From: Spirochaetota bacterium
GTDB lineage: Bacteria; Spirochaetota; Spirochaetia; Treponematales; Treponemataceae
NCBI GenBank assembly: GCA_022704725.1
Contig: JAKJFV010000122.1
Coordinates: 1 to 5,648, forward strand
Direction of reading: 5' to 3'
Length of the DNA: 5,648 nt
Shown here: positions 5,541 to 5,648 of the stretch, one piece after another
Layout: each line of letters opens with the position of its first letter
Numbering within the stretch: position 1 is the first letter of the stretch
The notes under the pieces: model-generated
The model's database searches: none
What the model was told of the DNA's origin: nothing
Seen by the model: the letters and a program-made list of their open reading frames with translations, nothing else
Position numbers and translations under genes: made by a program

Positions 5541-5648
5541 ATGATTACTTTAAATGAATATTTTAACGGCAATGTTAAATCTCTTTCTGTTAACAATGCT
5601 GACGGGAAGGCCACAGTCGGCGTCATCAATAAGGGTCAATATGAATTC
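5541..5648 (+). CDS. ppnP: Pyrimidine/purine nucleoside phosphorylase PpnP (YaiE/DUF1255 family), first 36 residues, cut by the right edge
   Basis: The 36 codons translate from MITLNEYFNGNVKSLSV and end in GQYEF at the window edge, with no stop. The pattern N-E-Y-F-x-G-x-V-K-S, then G-x-A-x-V-G-V and G-x-Y-x-F, matches the N-terminus of the E. coli protein (NEYFSGKVKS, RASVGVM, GEYTF), a small single-domain cupin of about 94 residues. The family cleaves nucleosides with phosphate to give the free base and ribose 1-phosphate. The start fits the family N-terminus, yet no Shine-Dalgarno sequence precedes it and the promoter is almost adjacent. It is transcribed divergently from asnA. About 60 residues should lie outside the window. 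The family assignment is strong for such a short piece; the enzymatic role comes from the family. Confidence 0.88.
   Translation, partial: MITLNEYFNGNVKSLSVNNADGKATVGVINKGQYEF

Overview
The window looks like a chromosomal segment from a spirochaete, most likely a Treponema-like species. The DnaK and GrpE sequences read as treponemal from memory of the family. The asparagine synthetase is the AsnA type found in treponemes and Bacteroidetes, and base composition is moderate to AT-leaning. This placement is inference; no search was run. The right edge falls exactly on an EcoRI site (GAATTC), so the source may be a cloned fragment.

Five genes run leftward on the minus strand, in transcription order asnA, a 315-codon radical-SAM-like gene, grpE, dnaK and dnaJ (dnaJ is cut by the left edge). 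One gene, ppnP, runs rightward and is cut by the right edge. asnA and ppnP diverge from a 151-bp intergenic region (5390-5540). That region holds a good sigma70-type promoter for each gene and three copies of a TGCATA motif spaced exactly 20 and 40 bp apart.

The grpE-dnaK-dnaJ block encodes the Hsp70 machine: DnaK (ATPase chaperone), GrpE (nucleotide exchange) and DnaJ (J-domain co-chaperone). No hrcA gene or CIRCE operator is seen. grpE has its own probable promoter. A perfect 8-bp hairpin lies between grpE and dnaK. Two tandem hairpins, the second followed by a U-tract, separate dnaK from dnaJ and probably reduce dnaJ transcription relative to dnaK.

The most notable points are these. (1) asnA carries a frame break near codon 20; the remaining sequence is well conserved. 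(2) The gene overlapping asnA by GTGA looks like the C-terminal half of a B12-binding-type radical SAM protein, with no cluster-binding cysteine motif. (3) The ppnP promoter is so close to the ATG that its mRNA should be leaderless or nearly so. (4) The asnA/ppnP spacer contains phased repeats that look like an operator. I found no mobile element, CRISPR array, tRNA or rRNA. No stretch over 300 bases lacks a gene.
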